This document shows positions 8,551-18,291 of a stretch of DNA of 64,000 nucleotides, piece by piece. How positions within the stretch are numbered: the stretch's first letter is position 1; each line of letters begins with the position of its first letter. Source of the DNA: Halomonas sp. CUBES01. GTDB taxonomy: Bacteria > Pseudomonadota > Gammaproteobacteria > Pseudomonadales > Halomonadaceae. The position numbers and the translations under genes are program-made. The notes under the pieces are model-generated. The model was not told the origin of the DNA. It did no database searches and was given only the letters and a program-made list of their open reading frames with translations. The stretch spans positions 190,001-254,000 of the forward strand of contig NZ_JAJLLW010000006.1 of assembly GCF_020991005.1 (NCBI RefSeq), in the 5' to 3' direction.

Positions 8551-9192
8551 ATGGCAAAAGAACCGCAAACCCCGTTGGATGACGAACTGGCTCGCCAAGA
8601 GCAAGAGGCCGAAACGCCGGAGCAGGCGTCGGAAGACCGTCTGGCCGAAGGCGAGCTGGAAGGCCTGATCAACGACGATGATGAAGCCGTCGTCGATCAA
8701 GTTGGTGACAGCGCCGAAGCTGACGCCCTGGCCGCCCAAGTGCAAGACCTGGAGCAGCGCCTGGCTGAAGCCAATGACCAGTCCATGCGGGCCGCTGCTG
8801 AAGCGCAGAACGTACGCCGGCGTGCCGAGCACGAAGCCGAAAAGGCGCGCAAATTTGCCCTGGAAAAGTTCGTCAAGGATCTGCTGCCGGTGGTCGACAG
8901 CCTGGAAAAGGCTCTCGAGTCGATGCAGGAAGACGCCTCCGAGGTGCATCGCGAAGGGGTCTCGATGACGCTGAAGATGCAGCTCGACGTGCTCAACAAG
9001 TTTGGTGTCGAGCGCATCGACCCGCAGGGCGAGCCCTTTGATCCCCAGGTTCACGAGGCCATGGCCATGGTGCCGAATCCCGAGGTCGAGCCCAACACCG
9101 TGATGGAAGTCATGCAGAAGGGCTACTCGCTGAACGGGCGCCTCGTTCGCCCCGCGATGGTCGTGGTCAGCCAGAAAGCGAGTGAGTCATAG
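8551..9192 (+). CDS. grpE: Nucleotide exchange factor GrpE
   Basis: A 213-residue co-chaperone that releases ADP from DnaK. An acidic, disordered N-terminus (about 60 residues) leads into a long coiled coil (LAAQVQDLEQRLAEANDQ) and then a beta domain with DPQVHEAMAMVPNPEVEPNT and GYSLNGRLVRPAMVVV. The ATG at 8551 has CAGGAG seven bases upstream; an ATG at 8536 has none. It is transcribed from its own sigma-32 promoter and is followed by dnaK and dnaJ on the same strand. Confidence 0.97.
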   Translation: MAKEPQTPLDDELARQEQEAETPEQASEDRLAEGELEGLINDDDEAVVDQVGDSAEADALAAQVQDLEQRLAEANDQSMRAAAEAQNVRRRAEHEAEKARKFALEKFVKDLLPVVDSLEKALESMQEDASEVHREGVSMTLKMQLDVLNKFGVERIDPQGEPFDPQVHEAMAMVPNPEVEPNTVMEVMQKGYSLNGRLVRPAMVVVSQKASES

Positions 9193-9213
9193 GCGATCCG
9201 GGCATAAAAAGGC

Positions 9214-9241
9214 CTTGAAAACTTTCAGGTGGCCCCCAGAT
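9214..9241 (+). promoter_or_regulatory. Sigma-32-type promoter of dnaK
   Basis: CTTGAAA, 13 nt, then CCCCAGAT matches the RpoH consensus well at -35 and at seven of eight -10 positions. It lies between grpE and dnaK, so dnaK can be induced separately. A GCGGG/CCCGC hairpin follows in the untranslated leader. Confidence 0.75.
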
Positions 9242-9314
9242 AAAGGGGCAACCCCGCGGGATAACCCGCAATCAGTTTGACGTAGTGAATCAACCGAATC
9301 CGAGGTTCTAAATT

Positions 9315-11246
9315 ATGGGACGCATTATTGGCATTGATTTGGGCACCACCAACTCTTGTGTATCGGTGCTCGATGGAGACAGTGCAAAAGTTATCGAAAA
9401 CGCCGAGGGTGGTCGTACCACGCCGTCCATCATCGCCTATACCGAAGACGGCGAGACGCTGGTCGGCCAGGCGGCAAAACGCCAGGCGGTGACCAACCCG
9501 GAAAACACCCTTTACGCCATCAAGCGTCTGATCGGCCGTCGTTTCAAGGACGACGTCGTACAGAAAGACATCAAGATGGTGCCGTACAAGATCACCGAAG
9601 CCGACAACGGCGATGCCTGGGTGGAAGTGAAAGGCCAGAAGATGGCGCCGCCGCAGGTCAGTGCGGAAGTGCTCAAGAAGATGAAGAAGACTGCGGAAGA
9701 CTATCTCGGCGAAACCGTCACCGAGGCCGTCATCACCGTACCGGCCTACTTCAACGACAGCCAGCGTCAGGCCACCAAGGATGCGGGTCGTATCGCCGGT
9801 CTGGACGTCAAGCGCATCATCAACGAGCCGACCGCAGCGGCGCTCGCCTACGGCATGGACAAGTCGCGCGGTGACAAGACTATCGCGGTATACGACCTGG
9901 GTGGTGGTACCTTCGATATCTCGATCATCGAAGTGGCCGATGTCGACGGTGAAACCCAGTTCGAAGTGCTCGCGACCAACGGCGATACTTTCCTGGGCGG
10001 CGAAGACTTTGACCTGGCGTTGATCAACTACCTGGTCGACCAGTTCAAGTCTGACAGCGGTATCGACCTGTCCGGCGACAACCTGGCCATGCAGCGTCTG
10101 AAAGAAGCGGCCGAAAAAGCCAAGATCGAGCTGTCCAGCGCCCAGCAAACCGACGTTAACCTGCCGTACATCACGGCGGATAACACCGGGCCGAAGCACC
10201 TCAACGTCAAGGTCACTCGTGCCAAGCTGGAATCGCTGGTGGACGACCTGGTGCAGCGCTCGATGGAGCCGTGCAAGGTAGCGTTGAAAGATGCTGGTCT
10301 GTCGGCGTCTGAAATCGACGACGTGATCCTGGTCGGTGGTCAGACCCGCATGCCGCTGGTTCAGCAGAAAGCCGCTGAGTTCTTCGGCAAGGACGCACGC
10401 AAAGACGTGAACCCGGACGAAGCCGTGGCCGTCGGTGCAGCGATCCAGGGCGGCGTTCTGGGTGGTGACGTGAAAGACGTGCTGCTCCTCGACGTGACCC
10501 CGCTGACCCTGGGCATCGAAACTCTGGGTGGCGTCATGACGCCGCTGATCGAGAAGAACACCACCATCCCGACCAAGAAGACGCAAACCTTCTCCACGGC
10601 GGATGACAACCAGACGGCGGTGACCATCCATGCCGTTCAGGGTGAGCGCAAGCAAGTGTCGCAGAACAAGTCGCTGGGTCGTTTCGATCTTGCCGACATT
10701 CCGCCGGCGCCGCGCGGTGTGCCGCAGATCGAAGTGGCTTTTGACCTGGATGCCAACGGTATCCTCAACGTCTCGGCCAAGGACAAGGCGACCGGTAAAG
10801 AGCAGTCGATCGTCATCAAGGCGTCCAGTGGCCTGTCCGAGGAAGAAGTCGAACAGATGGTGCGCGATGCCGAAGCCCACGCCGACGAGGACAAGAAGTT
10901 CGAGGCGCTGGTGCAGCTGCGCAACCAGGCCGACGGCATGATTCACGCCACGCGCAAGACGCTGGAAGAAGCGGGTGACAAGGCCACCGATGACGAGAAG
11001 CAGTCCATCGAAACGGCCATCACCGAGCTGGAAGAAGCCACCAAAGGCGACGACCAAGAGCTTATCCAGCAAAAGCTCGACGCCTTGACCGAAGCCTCCG
11101 GCCAGCTGGCGCAGAAGATGTACGCCGAGCAGGCTGAAGGCGCCGAGCAGCCAGGCGAAGAGGGCGCTGAGCAGGCTAGCAAGCCCGAGGAAGACGTGGT
11201 TGACGCCGAGTACGAAGAAGTCAACGACGAGCAGAAGAAAAAGTAA
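9315..11246 (+). CDS. dnaK: Molecular chaperone DnaK (Hsp70)
   Basis: A 643-residue ATP-dependent chaperone. The nucleotide-binding domain (about residues 1-385) has [12 protein letters not shown] at the start, [13 protein letters not shown] near residue 195 and [11 protein letters not shown] near 340. The linker [13 protein letters not shown] leads to the beta-sandwich substrate domain and a helical lid. The C-terminus ends in an acidic segment ([11 protein letters not shown]) with a poly-Lys end. Length is normal. A sigma-32 promoter and a 120-bp leader precede it. A long antisense reading frame covers most of the gene but is a codon-bias artefact. Confidence 0.99.
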   Translation: MGRIIGIDLGTTNSCVSVLDGDSAKVIENAEGGRTTPSIIAYTEDGETLVGQAAKRQAVTNPENTLYAIKRLIGRRFKDDVVQKDIKMVPYKITEADNGDAWVEVKGQKMAPPQVSAEVLKKMKKTAEDYLGETVTEAVITVPAYFNDSQRQATKDAGRIAGLDVKRIINEPTAAALAYGMDKSRGDKTIAVYDLGGGTFDISIIEVADVDGETQFEVLATNGDTFLGGEDFDLALINYLVDQFKSDSGIDLSGDNLAMQRLKEAAEKAKIELSSAQQTDVNLPYITADNTGPKHLNVKVTRAKLESLVDDLVQRSMEPCKVALKDAGLSASEIDDVILVGGQTRMPLVQQKAAEFFGKDARKDVNPDEAVAVGAAIQGGVLGGDVKDVLLLDVTPLTLGIETLGGVMTPLIEKNTTIPTKKTQTFSTADDNQTAVTIHAVQGERKQVSQNKSLGRFDLADIPPAPRGVPQIEVAFDLDANGILNVSAKDKATGKEQSIVIKASSGLSEEEVEQMVRDAEAHADEDKKFEALVQLRNQADGMIHATRKTLEEAGDKATDDEKQSIETAITELEEATKGDDQELIQQKLDALTEASGQLAQKMYAEQAEGAEQPGEEGAEQASKPEEDVVDAEYEEVNDEQKKK

Positions 11247-11273
11247 GCCCTCTTTCTGCCAAGGAAAGCGGTG

Positions 11274-11303
11274 ACGCGGGAGCTAACTCCCGCGTTGCTG
11301 TTT
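11274..11303 (+). terminator. Hairpin between dnaK and dnaJ (partial terminator or attenuator)
   Basis: ACGCGGGAG-CTAA-CTCCCGCGT forms a perfect 9-bp stem, but the downstream tract (TGCTGTTT) is poor in T. Termination is probably incomplete, which would let dnaJ be transcribed at a lower level than dnaK. Confidence 0.55.
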
Positions 11304-11370
11304 CCGCGGCCAACACGCACACAGTTAAATGTGCAGTTGCATGCATAGCTAACCAGGAGGCGTAGGACCC

Positions 11371-12522
11371 ATGTCCCAGCGCGATTATTACGAAGTCCTG
11401 GGTGTCGAGAAAGGGGCTGATCAGAAAGAGATCAAGAAGGCCTACCGTCGCCTGGCGCAAAAGTATCACCCCGATCGAAACCCCGACGATGACACCGCGG
11501 CGGAAAAATTCCGTGAGGTATCGGAAGCCTACGAAGTCCTCACCGACAGCGAAAAACGCGCGGCCTACGACCAGTTCGGTCATGCCGGCGTCGACGGTCA
11601 GGGTGGTGGCTTTGGTGGCGGTGGTTTCGGCGGCGGTGGCGCCGGCGATTTCAGCGACATCTTCGGCGATGTGTTTGGCGATATCTTTGGTGGCGGCGGA
11701 CGCCGGCGTGGCCCCAATGCGCCCGCACGCGGCTCCGATCTGCGCTATAACCTAGAGCTGGATCTGGAAAACGCGGTGGGAGGTACCACCGTCGATATCC
11801 GCGTGCCGCGTCATATCGAATGCGATCGCTGCGACGGCGGCGGTGCCGAGCCGGGGTCAAGCAAGGATACCTGCCCCACGTGCCACGGCCACGGCCAGGT
11901 GCGCATGCAGCAGGGCTTTTTCGCGGTTCAGCAGACCTGCCCCACGTGCCATGGCTCAGGTCAGCACATCAAGGTGCCGTGCCATAAGTGTAACGCTGAA
12001 GGGCGCGTGCGCGAGACCCGTACGCTGTCGGTGAAGATTCCGCCCGGCGTGGATACCGGCGACCGTATCCGTCTCAATGCGGAAGGCGAAAGCGGCATCA
12101 ACGGTGGCCCGCCCGGCGACCTGTATGTCCAGGTGGCTATCAAGCCGCACCATATCTTCCAGCGCGACGGCAAGCACCTGCAGTGCGACGTGCCGATCAA
12201 CTTCGTTGATGCCGCCCTCGGCGGCGAGCTGGAAGTGCCGACGCTCGACGGCCGTGTGAAGCTGAAGATTCCGCCCGAGACCCAGACCGGCAGGCTGTTC
12301 CGGCTGCGCGGTAAAGGCGTCAAGCCCGTGCGTGGCGGTACCCCGGGCGACCTGCTGTGCAAGGTCGTGGTGGAAACGCCGGTCAACCTCAACGACGAGC
12401 AGCAAGACCTCTTGCGTCAGCTGCAGAAGAGCCTGGACGGCACCAACAGCCACAGCCACTCGCCCAAGAAAACCGGCTTCTTCGACAGCGTGAAGAAGTT
12501 TTTTGAAGAGATGAAGCCGTAA
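11371..12522 (+). CDS. dnaJ: Chaperone DnaJ (Hsp40)
   Basis: A 383-residue co-chaperone that stimulates DnaK ATPase. The J domain (1-70) has HPD at about residue 33. A Gly/Phe-rich linker follows (about 75-120). The zinc region has four Cys pairs: [24 protein letters not shown] and CHKCNAEG; the last lacks the first Gly of the usual CxxCxGxG but keeps both Cys. The C-terminal substrate domains follow. CAGGAGG precedes the ATG at 11371. It is downstream of dnaK and is followed by a strong terminator. Confidence 0.98.
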   Translation: MSQRDYYEVLGVEKGADQKEIKKAYRRLAQKYHPDRNPDDDTAAEKFREVSEAYEVLTDSEKRAAYDQFGHAGVDGQGGGFGGGGFGGGGAGDFSDIFGDVFGDIFGGGGRRRGPNAPARGSDLRYNLELDLENAVGGTTVDIRVPRHIECDRCDGGGAEPGSSKDTCPTCHGHGQVRMQQGFFAVQQTCPTCHGSGQHIKVPCHKCNAEGRVRETRTLSVKIPPGVDTGDRIRLNAEGESGINGGPPGDLYVQVAIKPHHIFQRDGKHLQCDVPINFVDAALGGELEVPTLDGRVKLKIPPETQTGRLFRLRGKGVKPVRGGTPGDLLCKVVVETPVNLNDEQQDLLRQLQKSLDGTNSHSHSPKKTGFFDSVKKFFEEMKP

Positions 12523-12558
12523 GGCTCAGCGAGTGCCATTTAGCTAAGTGTTGGGTTC

Positions 12559-12588
12559 AAAAACCCCCGGTTCGTCCGGGGGTTTTTG
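12559..12588. terminator. Intrinsic terminator after dnaJ (symmetric)
   Basis: AAAAACCCCCGG-TTCGT-CCGGGGGTTTTT is a perfect stem flanked by A and T runs. It ends dnaJ transcription and could also work on the other strand. Confidence 0.92.
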
Positions 12589-12610
12589 CCGTTTGGGAAG
12601 AGTGATCGCC

Positions 12611-13510
12611 ATGGATAACCGTCAGGAAAGACCCGTCAGGGGTATCTTGCTCAGGGTGCTGTCAGGGGCGCTGTTTACCGGCATGCTGGTGTGCATCAAG
12701 GCCGTTAGTGATGAGGTGCCGGTCGGGCAGTCGGTGTTTTATCGTTCGCTGTTTGCGCTCGTGCCCATCGTGGTGTTTCTGGTGCTGCGCCGGGAGTTTC
12801 CCGGCGGGCTGGCCACGCGTCGGCCGCTGGGGCATGCGCTGCGTTCCGGCTTGGGGGCTGCCGCCATGTTTGCCTCCTTTGCGGCGGTGGCACTGTTGCC
12901 CGTGGCGGAAACCACGCTGCTCGCGCAGCTGACGCCGGTGTTCATGGCTGTTGGCGGGGTGGTGTTGCTGGGCGAGCGCTTCTCGTTCTATCGCGCGGGC
13001 GCGCTGGGGTTGGCGCTGGCGGGGGTGGCCGTGCTGGTGCTGCCGGGGCTCGAAGCGAGCCGCGCGCATGGCCAGCTGGCCGGCTATGCGCTGGGCGGGC
13101 TGAGCGCACTGCTGACTGCCGGCGCGCTGCTGACCGTCAGGCGTATTTCACGCACCGAGACGGCAGCGTCCATCGCGTTCTACTTCATTCTGGTGGCGGC
13201 GCTGGCGGGGCTGGCAACCCTTCCGCTGGGCTGGGCATCGCTGACGCAGACAGCGTTTGCTCTGTTGGTGCTGTCGGGGTTGTTTGGCGGGGCGGCGCAC
13301 ATTGCGATGACGCTGGCGCTCCGCTACGCCGAAGCCTCGCGTCTGGCGCCTTATGAGTACATCGCACTGGTGTGGCCGGTGTTGGCGGACTGGCTACTGT
13401 TTGGCCTGCCGGTGTCCAGCGGCTTTATATTGGCCCTGCCGCTGCTGCTTGGCGGGGTGGGGCTGGCGACCCTGGAAGGCCGCCGGGCTAAACGGCTTCT
13501 TCGACAATAA
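12611..13510 (+). CDS. EamA/DMT-family transporter
   Basis: A 299-residue inner-membrane protein of the drug/metabolite transporter superfamily. About ten transmembrane segments are arranged as two EamA repeats (roughly residues 10-140 and 155-290). The first repeat shows PVGQSVFYRSLFALVPIVVF and ETTLLAQLTPVFMAVGG. The ATG at 12611 has GGGAAGAG eight bases upstream. It lies just past the dnaJ terminator, so it needs its own promoter. The last 23 bp overlap the convergent ABC ATPase gene. The exported substrate cannot be told from sequence. Confidence 0.88.
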   Translation: MDNRQERPVRGILLRVLSGALFTGMLVCIKAVSDEVPVGQSVFYRSLFALVPIVVFLVLRREFPGGLATRRPLGHALRSGLGAAAMFASFAAVALLPVAETTLLAQLTPVFMAVGGVVLLGERFSFYRAGALGLALAGVAVLVLPGLEASRAHGQLAGYALGGLSALLTAGALLTVRRISRTETAASIAFYFILVAALAGLATLPLGWASLTQTAFALLVLSGLFGGAAHIAMTLALRYAEASRLAPYEYIALVWPVLADWLLFGLPVSSGFILALPLLLGGVGLATLEGRRAKRLLRQ

Positions 13511-14237
13511 GCTGAGGACGGCCCCTTGAGCACGGCTCGATGCGCGCTTCCACGCGGTAGACCTGGCGCAACAGCGCCGGGGTTATCACCTCGGCGGTAT
13601 CGCCGCAGGCTATCAGGCGACCGTTTTCCAGCATCATGGCGGCATCGGCGAAGCGCAGCGCGTGTCCCAGATCGTGCAGGGCGACCATGATCAGCATGTT
13701 GCGTTCGTCGGCCAGGCGCCTGAGTACGCCCAGCAGGTTGATCTGCCGGTTGAGATCCAGCGCCGAGGTGGGCTCGTCCAGCATCAGGATCTCGGGTTCC
13801 TGAACCAGCGCCTGGGCGGCGCTCACCAGCTGGCGCTGCCCGCCGCTGAGGTCGCCGATATCGCGCTCGCCAAGCCCAGTAATGTTCAATTCCTCGAGCG
13901 CGCGGTCCACCTGGGCCAGGTCGTCGGGCTGCACTTTCAGGCTACGCCCCTGCATGCGCGCCAGCAGCACCGACTCATACACCGTGAGCACCGCTCTTGC
14001 GCCGGTTTCCTGGGGCATGTAGGCCACCGGGCGCTCGACGCTGGTGCCGCTGATAACCACGTCGCCGTCGCCTTTCAGCAGGCCGAGAATGCGCCGGAAC
14101 AGCGTTGACTTGCCGGCGGCGTTAGGCCCCAGCAGGGCGACTACCTGCCCGCCCTGAAAGCACGGCGTGGTGATGTCCTCGATGATGGATTGACGCCCGT
14201 AGCGAGCGGAAACGCGATTCAGCTGTAGGGTTACCAT
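13488..14237 (-). CDS. Iron-siderophore ABC transporter, ATP-binding protein (FecE/FepC type)
   Basis: A 249-residue cytoplasmic ATPase of an importer. The Walker A motif GPNAAGKST is at residues 37-45, the signature LSGGQRQ is near residue 130, Walker B ILMLDEPTSALD follows, and the H-loop (ALHDLGHA) is near 185. The start overlaps the upstream permease gene by 7 bp. Together with the permease and binding protein it makes a complete three-gene ferric-chelate importer. The 3' end overlaps the convergent EamA gene. Confidence 0.92.
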   Translation of the reverse strand: MVTLQLNRVSARYGRQSIIEDITTPCFQGGQVVALLGPNAAGKSTLFRRILGLLKGDGDVVISGTSVERPVAYMPQETGARAVLTVYESVLLARMQGRSLKVQPDDLAQVDRALEELNITGLGERDIGDLSGGQRQLVSAAQALVQEPEILMLDEPTSALDLNRQINLLGVLRRLADERNMLIMVALHDLGHALRFADAAMMLENGRLIACGDTAEVITPALLRQVYRVEARIEPCSRGRPQLIVEEAV

Positions 14238-15286
14238 GAGGCCTTCTTGTGGTTGAGCACGAGGAACAGAAAGAAGGGAATGCCCACGAGCGAGGTAATG
14301 ATGCCGATGGGAATAATGGTGCCCGGAATGATGATCTTGGAAATCACCGAGCCCACCGACAGGATCAGTGCGCCACACAGCGCCGAGCCGGGCAGGAAGA
14401 AGCGCTGATCCTCGCCGAGCAGAATGCGTGCAATGTGCGGCCCGACGAGGCCGATAAAGCCGATGGTGCCGACAAACGCGACGGCAATTGCGGCGAGCAG
14501 CGACACCAGCACCAGCACTTCCAGGCGCAGCGCGCGGGGGTTCACGCCCATGCTTTCGGCCTTGGCATCGCCTAGTCGCATGGCGGTGAGCGCCCAGCCG
14601 TGACGTGCCAGCAGCGGCATCACCATGGCCAGGATGCTCAGCGCGATCCAGAATTTCGGCCAGGTCGCCTTGGTCAGGCTGCCCATGGTCCAGAACACCA
14701 CCGCCGCCACGGCCTGCTGGCTGGCGAAAAACTGGATCAGCGCCATCAGCGAGTTGAAGATGAACACCATGGCGATACCCAGCAGCACGATGGTTTCCAC
14801 TGTCACCCCGCGCTTGAGGCTCAGGGCGTGAATCAGAAAGGCGGTGACCATGGCCATCAGGAACGCATTGATGGGTATTACGTACTCGATGGCGGCGGGG
14901 ATGATGGCCACGCCAAACGCCAGTCCCAGAGCGGCGCCAAAGCTGGCGCCCGCCGAAATACCCAGGGTGAACGGGCTGGCCAGCGGGTTGCTCAGGATGG
15001 TTTGCATCTGCGCCCCAGCCACCGAGAGGCTGGCGCCTACCACCAGCGCCATCAGGGCCACCGGCATGCGAATTTCCCAGAGGATGACGCGTGCCTGCTG
15101 GCTGACGCTGTCAGGGGTAAACAGCGCGGCCATGACCTCGCCCAGGCTATAACGCGCCGGTCCCAGAGCAAGATCGACACACAGGCTGAAGAAGAGCGCA
15201 ACGACCAGTACCGCCAGAATCATCTGGCGGCGGAAGACCTGGCTGCGATAGAAGGCGCGCCCCTGGGAGTCGGGCGCGGCCGTCAT
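14231..15286 (-). CDS. Iron-siderophore ABC transporter, FecCD-family permease
   Basis: A 351-residue inner-membrane permease of the FecCD/BtuC family. About ten transmembrane helices are visible, with the family motifs MPVALMALVVGASLSVAGAQ and TILSNPLASPFTLGISAGAS, and later GTIGFIGLVGPHIARILLG, the region that contacts the ATPase. The ATG at 15284-15286 has GAG seven bases upstream; an ATG at 15301 inside the preceding gene is the alternative. It is single, so it would act as a homodimer. It sits between the binding protein and ATPase genes with almost no gaps. Confidence 0.93.
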   Translation of the reverse strand: MTAAPDSQGRAFYRSQVFRRQMILAVLVVALFFSLCVDLALGPARYSLGEVMAALFTPDSVSQQARVILWEIRMPVALMALVVGASLSVAGAQMQTILSNPLASPFTLGISAGASFGAALGLAFGVAIIPAAIEYVIPINAFLMAMVTAFLIHALSLKRGVTVETIVLLGIAMVFIFNSLMALIQFFASQQAVAAVVFWTMGSLTKATWPKFWIALSILAMVMPLLARHGWALTAMRLGDAKAESMGVNPRALRLEVLVLVSLLAAIAVAFVGTIGFIGLVGPHIARILLGEDQRFFLPGSALCGALILSVGSVISKIIIPGTIIPIGIITSLVGIPFFLFLVLNHKKASW

Positions 15287-15290
15287 GGTG

Positions 15291-16418
15291 TCACTCGTCA
15301 TTCAATGAGATCCAGTAGCCGGGTTCGTAGTCGATGGGCAAGAAGCGCTCGTGCAGCTCACGCATGGTGGCTTCCGGGTCGAGGTCTTCAAACAGCTCGG
15401 GGTGCAGCCACTTGGCCAGCTGTTGAACCGCCACGAAATAGTAGGGACTGTTGTAGAACTGATGCCAGATGGCGTGGACGTTGTCTGATTCGACCGCGCG
15501 AATCCCGGTCATGGCCGTGCGTTCGGTAAGGGCCTCGAGCTTTGCGCGGGCTTTATCCATGTCCGCGCCCGGGCCCATGCCGACCCAGTCGCCGCCAGGC
15601 ACATAGGCGTCCCAGTTGCCGCCGGTGACCACCACGTGTTCCGGGTCGGCGGCAATGATCTGTTCAGGGTTCAGGTTGCCGAAGCTATTGGGGATAATGC
15701 CCTCGGCGATATTGCGCCCGCCCGCCAGGGTGACATATTCGCCAAAATTGGCCGGGCCGAAGCTCATGCAGCACTCGTCGGAGTAGCCGCCCGCCCGGTC
15801 GATAAAGACGCTGGGGCGTTCAGGGTCGGCGTCTTCGATAACGTCGGTGACCCGCGTCATCTGCGCTTCGGCAAAGTCGATAAACGTCTCGGCGGCGGTT
15901 TCATCGCCCATCAGCTGGCCGATGATGCGCATGGACGGGATCGTGTGCGCGATAGGGTCTTCGCGGAAATCCACATAGACGATGGGAATATCCAGCTCGG
16001 CCAGCTTGTCGTCGTAGCCGGCATCTTCGGTGGCCGCCTTGGCTTCGATATTCATCAGCACGACGTCCGGCGTGAGGGACGCTGCCTGCTCGACATCGAA
16101 GGTGCCGTCCTTGAAGCCGCCGAAGGTGGGCAGGTCTTCGATTTCCGGGAAACGCTCGGCGTAGCGCGCATAGTTATCGGGGTCCGCCTGGGAAAAGTCT
16201 TCCCGCCAGCCCACTACATGGTCAAAGGGGGCCTCGGGTTCCAGCAGGCCCAGCAGATAAATTTGCCGACCTTCGCCCAGGATCACCCGTTCAGCCGGGG
16301 CGTCCAGGGTAACCTGGCGACCGGTAACGTCGGTGACGGTGATATCGTCGGCGACAGCGGCGCTGCAGCTCAAGGCGGCGAGTGCGCCCAGTAACAGTTT
16401 GGAAACGTGGCTAGCCAT
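15291..16418 (-). CDS. Iron-siderophore ABC transporter, periplasmic substrate-binding protein
   Basis: A 375-residue periplasmic protein of the FepB/BtuF class. A signal peptide with cleavage after AVA (residue 23) precedes two lobes joined by a long helix. Family signatures are ITVTDVTGRQVTLDAPAERV at the mature N-terminus, ASLTPDVVLMN near residue 120, and FGNLNPEQIIAADPEHVVVT near 265. The ATG at 16416-16418 follows AAAGGGA. First gene of the importer operon; a Fur-box-like site lies about 100 bp upstream. The particular siderophore is not deducible. Confidence 0.93.
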   Translation of the reverse strand: MASHVSKLLLGALAALSCSAAVADDITVTDVTGRQVTLDAPAERVILGEGRQIYLLGLLEPEAPFDHVVGWREDFSQADPDNYARYAERFPEIEDLPTFGGFKDGTFDVEQAASLTPDVVLMNIEAKAATEDAGYDDKLAELDIPIVYVDFREDPIAHTIPSMRIIGQLMGDETAAETFIDFAEAQMTRVTDVIEDADPERPSVFIDRAGGYSDECCMSFGPANFGEYVTLAGGRNIAEGIIPNSFGNLNPEQIIAADPEHVVVTGGNWDAYVPGGDWVGMGPGADMDKARAKLEALTERTAMTGIRAVESDNVHAIWHQFYNSPYYFVAVQQLAKWLHPELFEDLDPEATMRELHERFLPIDYEPGYWISLNDE

Positions 16419-16517
16419 AAATCCCTTTCCCTTCATCAACCGGTTAAGTAACAAGTGGTGGAGTCGCACAGGGGTGCCCAGCGGAGGAGTGGGCGGGTAA
16501 CAAAACCTGTTGTGCGT

Positions 16518-16533
16518 ATAATTCGCATTCTCA
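16518..16533 (-). promoter_or_regulatory. Fur-box-like site upstream of the siderophore ABC operon
   Basis: On the minus strand, TGAGAATGCGAATTAT agrees with 12 of 16 positions of the Fur consensus TGATAATGATAATCAT (end truncated). It is in the 295-bp space between the divergent binding-protein and DUF2218 genes, closer to the former. The rest of that space (16534-16713) shows no gene or clear hairpin. Confidence 0.5.
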
Positions 16534-16713
16534 GAAGGCGCTATTATTGCCGAAACGCCGCCGCCTGTCGATACGTCTCGCCATGGGATTGGGGGTCGCC
16601 CAAGCACGCCGTTGAACGCGCTGTTGCGGCCAGCGACCATTCGTTGCTTGGCGCCGGGCATTGCGCGCATTACGCTAGTGGGTACTAACTCGCTACCGAC
16701 GCGGAGACGCCCC

Positions 16714-16995
16714 ATGCCTTTATCCCGTGCTGAAATCGCCACGCCCTCCGGTGAACGCCTGATGAAACGCCTGTGCAACCACTGGTCGCACAAGTTTGAC
16801 GTTGAACGCTCGGGGCAAGAGGCAAGAATTGCCTTTGTCACGGGCACCTGCCTGATGCGCGCCGATGCGGCGTCGCTGGCGGTGGCGATCGAGACCCTAG
16901 AAGAAGAGCACCTGGATGAACTGGAGGGCGTCGTGGAGCGCCATCTGGTGCGGATGGCCGGCGATGAAGAACTGGTCATCGTCTGGGAGAACTAA
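16714..16995 (+). CDS. DUF2218 domain-containing protein
   Basis: A 93-residue small cytoplasmic protein. The DUF2218 pattern is complete: RLMKRLCNHWSHKFDVE at the N-terminus, GTCLMRADAASLAVAIE in the middle, and LEEEHLDELEGVVERHLVRM near the end. Homologues commonly sit next to siderophore uptake or utilisation genes, as here. The ATG at 16714 follows CGGAGACG and gives the usual length; an upstream in-frame ATG at 16612 would add unconserved residues. Function is unknown; a link to iron is inferred from context. Confidence 0.88.
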   Translation: MPLSRAEIATPSGERLMKRLCNHWSHKFDVERSGQEARIAFVTGTCLMRADAASLAVAIETLEEEHLDELEGVVERHLVRMAGDEELVIVWEN

Positions 16996-17052
16996 CCGCC
17001 TCCGACGGCGCGGATTCCCGCCGCGCGTCTGCTATAATCGCGGCCACGTTAG

Positions 17053-17901
<849 letters not shown>

Positions 17902-18094
17902 ATAAGCCACGCGCCTGCGATAGGGCCCTCCGGTCACTGAGGGGTAGTCTTGGGCCAGAAATTCCTGTAAAATTCCAAAAATTTTGGCCGATTGGCTGTC
18001 TTCAGGCAGCAAATGTCTGCAGCGAAAGCACCGCGCTTGTTGCACTGGCCCCAGATTAGAGAGATAGCTAATCGCTGCACCATGACGGTTAGCC

Positions 18095-18190
18095 ATGGAT
18101 GAGAACAACAAGCGGGATGAATCCGATTTATTTTTTATCGGCTTCGTCCCGCTTTTTTACGGCCCCAGTTTTATTAATAAACAGTTTTGA
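18095..18190 (+). CDS. Possible carA leader peptide (31 residues)
   Basis: ATG at 18095 opens a 31-codon frame ending in TGA at 18188-18190, encoding MDENNKRDESDLFF and then a hydrophobic, aromatic-rich stretch. It runs through the whole terminator stem-loop at 18110-18158. No good Shine-Dalgarno is visible, and a 6-codon frame at 18082 overlaps its start. It could be a leader peptide of a pyrimidine- or arginine-responsive attenuator, or chance. Low confidence as a real gene. Confidence 0.25.
   Translation: MDENNKRDESDLFFIGFVPLFYGPSFINKQF
18110..18158 (+). terminator. Strong intrinsic terminator/attenuator upstream of carA
   Basis: AAGCGGGATGAA-T-CCGAT pairs with ATCGG-C-TTCGTCCCGCTT (one mismatch, one G-T pair) around a T-rich loop TTATTTTTT, followed by six T. 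It lies 208 bp after dapB and 134 bp before carA, so it either ends dapB transcription late or attenuates carAB. Confidence 0.88.
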
Positions 18191-18247
18191 TAATGAATGG
18201 TTTTGGTCGCGATAGTGTTACGCGTCGTGGATAACGAAGACATTGCT

Positions 18248-18283
18248 GAGCCTGCGCCCACAGGCTCCCACCAGCATGGGAGG
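18248..18283 (+). promoter_or_regulatory. Mutually exclusive hairpins at the carA ribosome-binding site
   Basis: GAGCCTG-CGCCCA-CAGGCTC (18248-18267) shares its last three bases with CTCCCA-CCAGCA-TGGGAG (18265-18282). The second hairpin would bury the carA Shine-Dalgarno GGGAGG; the first would free it. Confidence 0.45.
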
Positions 18284-18291
18284 ATCTTGTT

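Larger units (their letters stand above)
17902..18291 (+). promoter_or_regulatory. dapB-carA intergenic region, leader of carAB
   Basis: A 390-bp region with no conserved gene. The first 200 bp hold an inverted repeat CCAAAAATTTTGG (about 17975-17987) and no clear hairpin terminator. Then come a small ORF at 18095, a very strong terminator at 18110-18158, a possible promoter at 18187-18216 (TTGATA, 18 nt, GATAGT) and two overlapping hairpins at the carA ribosome-binding site. Confidence 0.6.

Noticed and set aside
9225-11072. 615-codon open frame antisense to dnaK
   Set aside because: Long frames opposite dnaK are common in GC-rich genomes because of codon bias. The translation shows no recognisable family, and the plus strand is unmistakably dnaK.
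16455-16688. 77-codon frame between the siderophore binding protein and DUF2218 genes
   Set aside because: Arg/Ala-rich product with no ribosome site or conserved pattern; the region is better explained as a divergent promoter.
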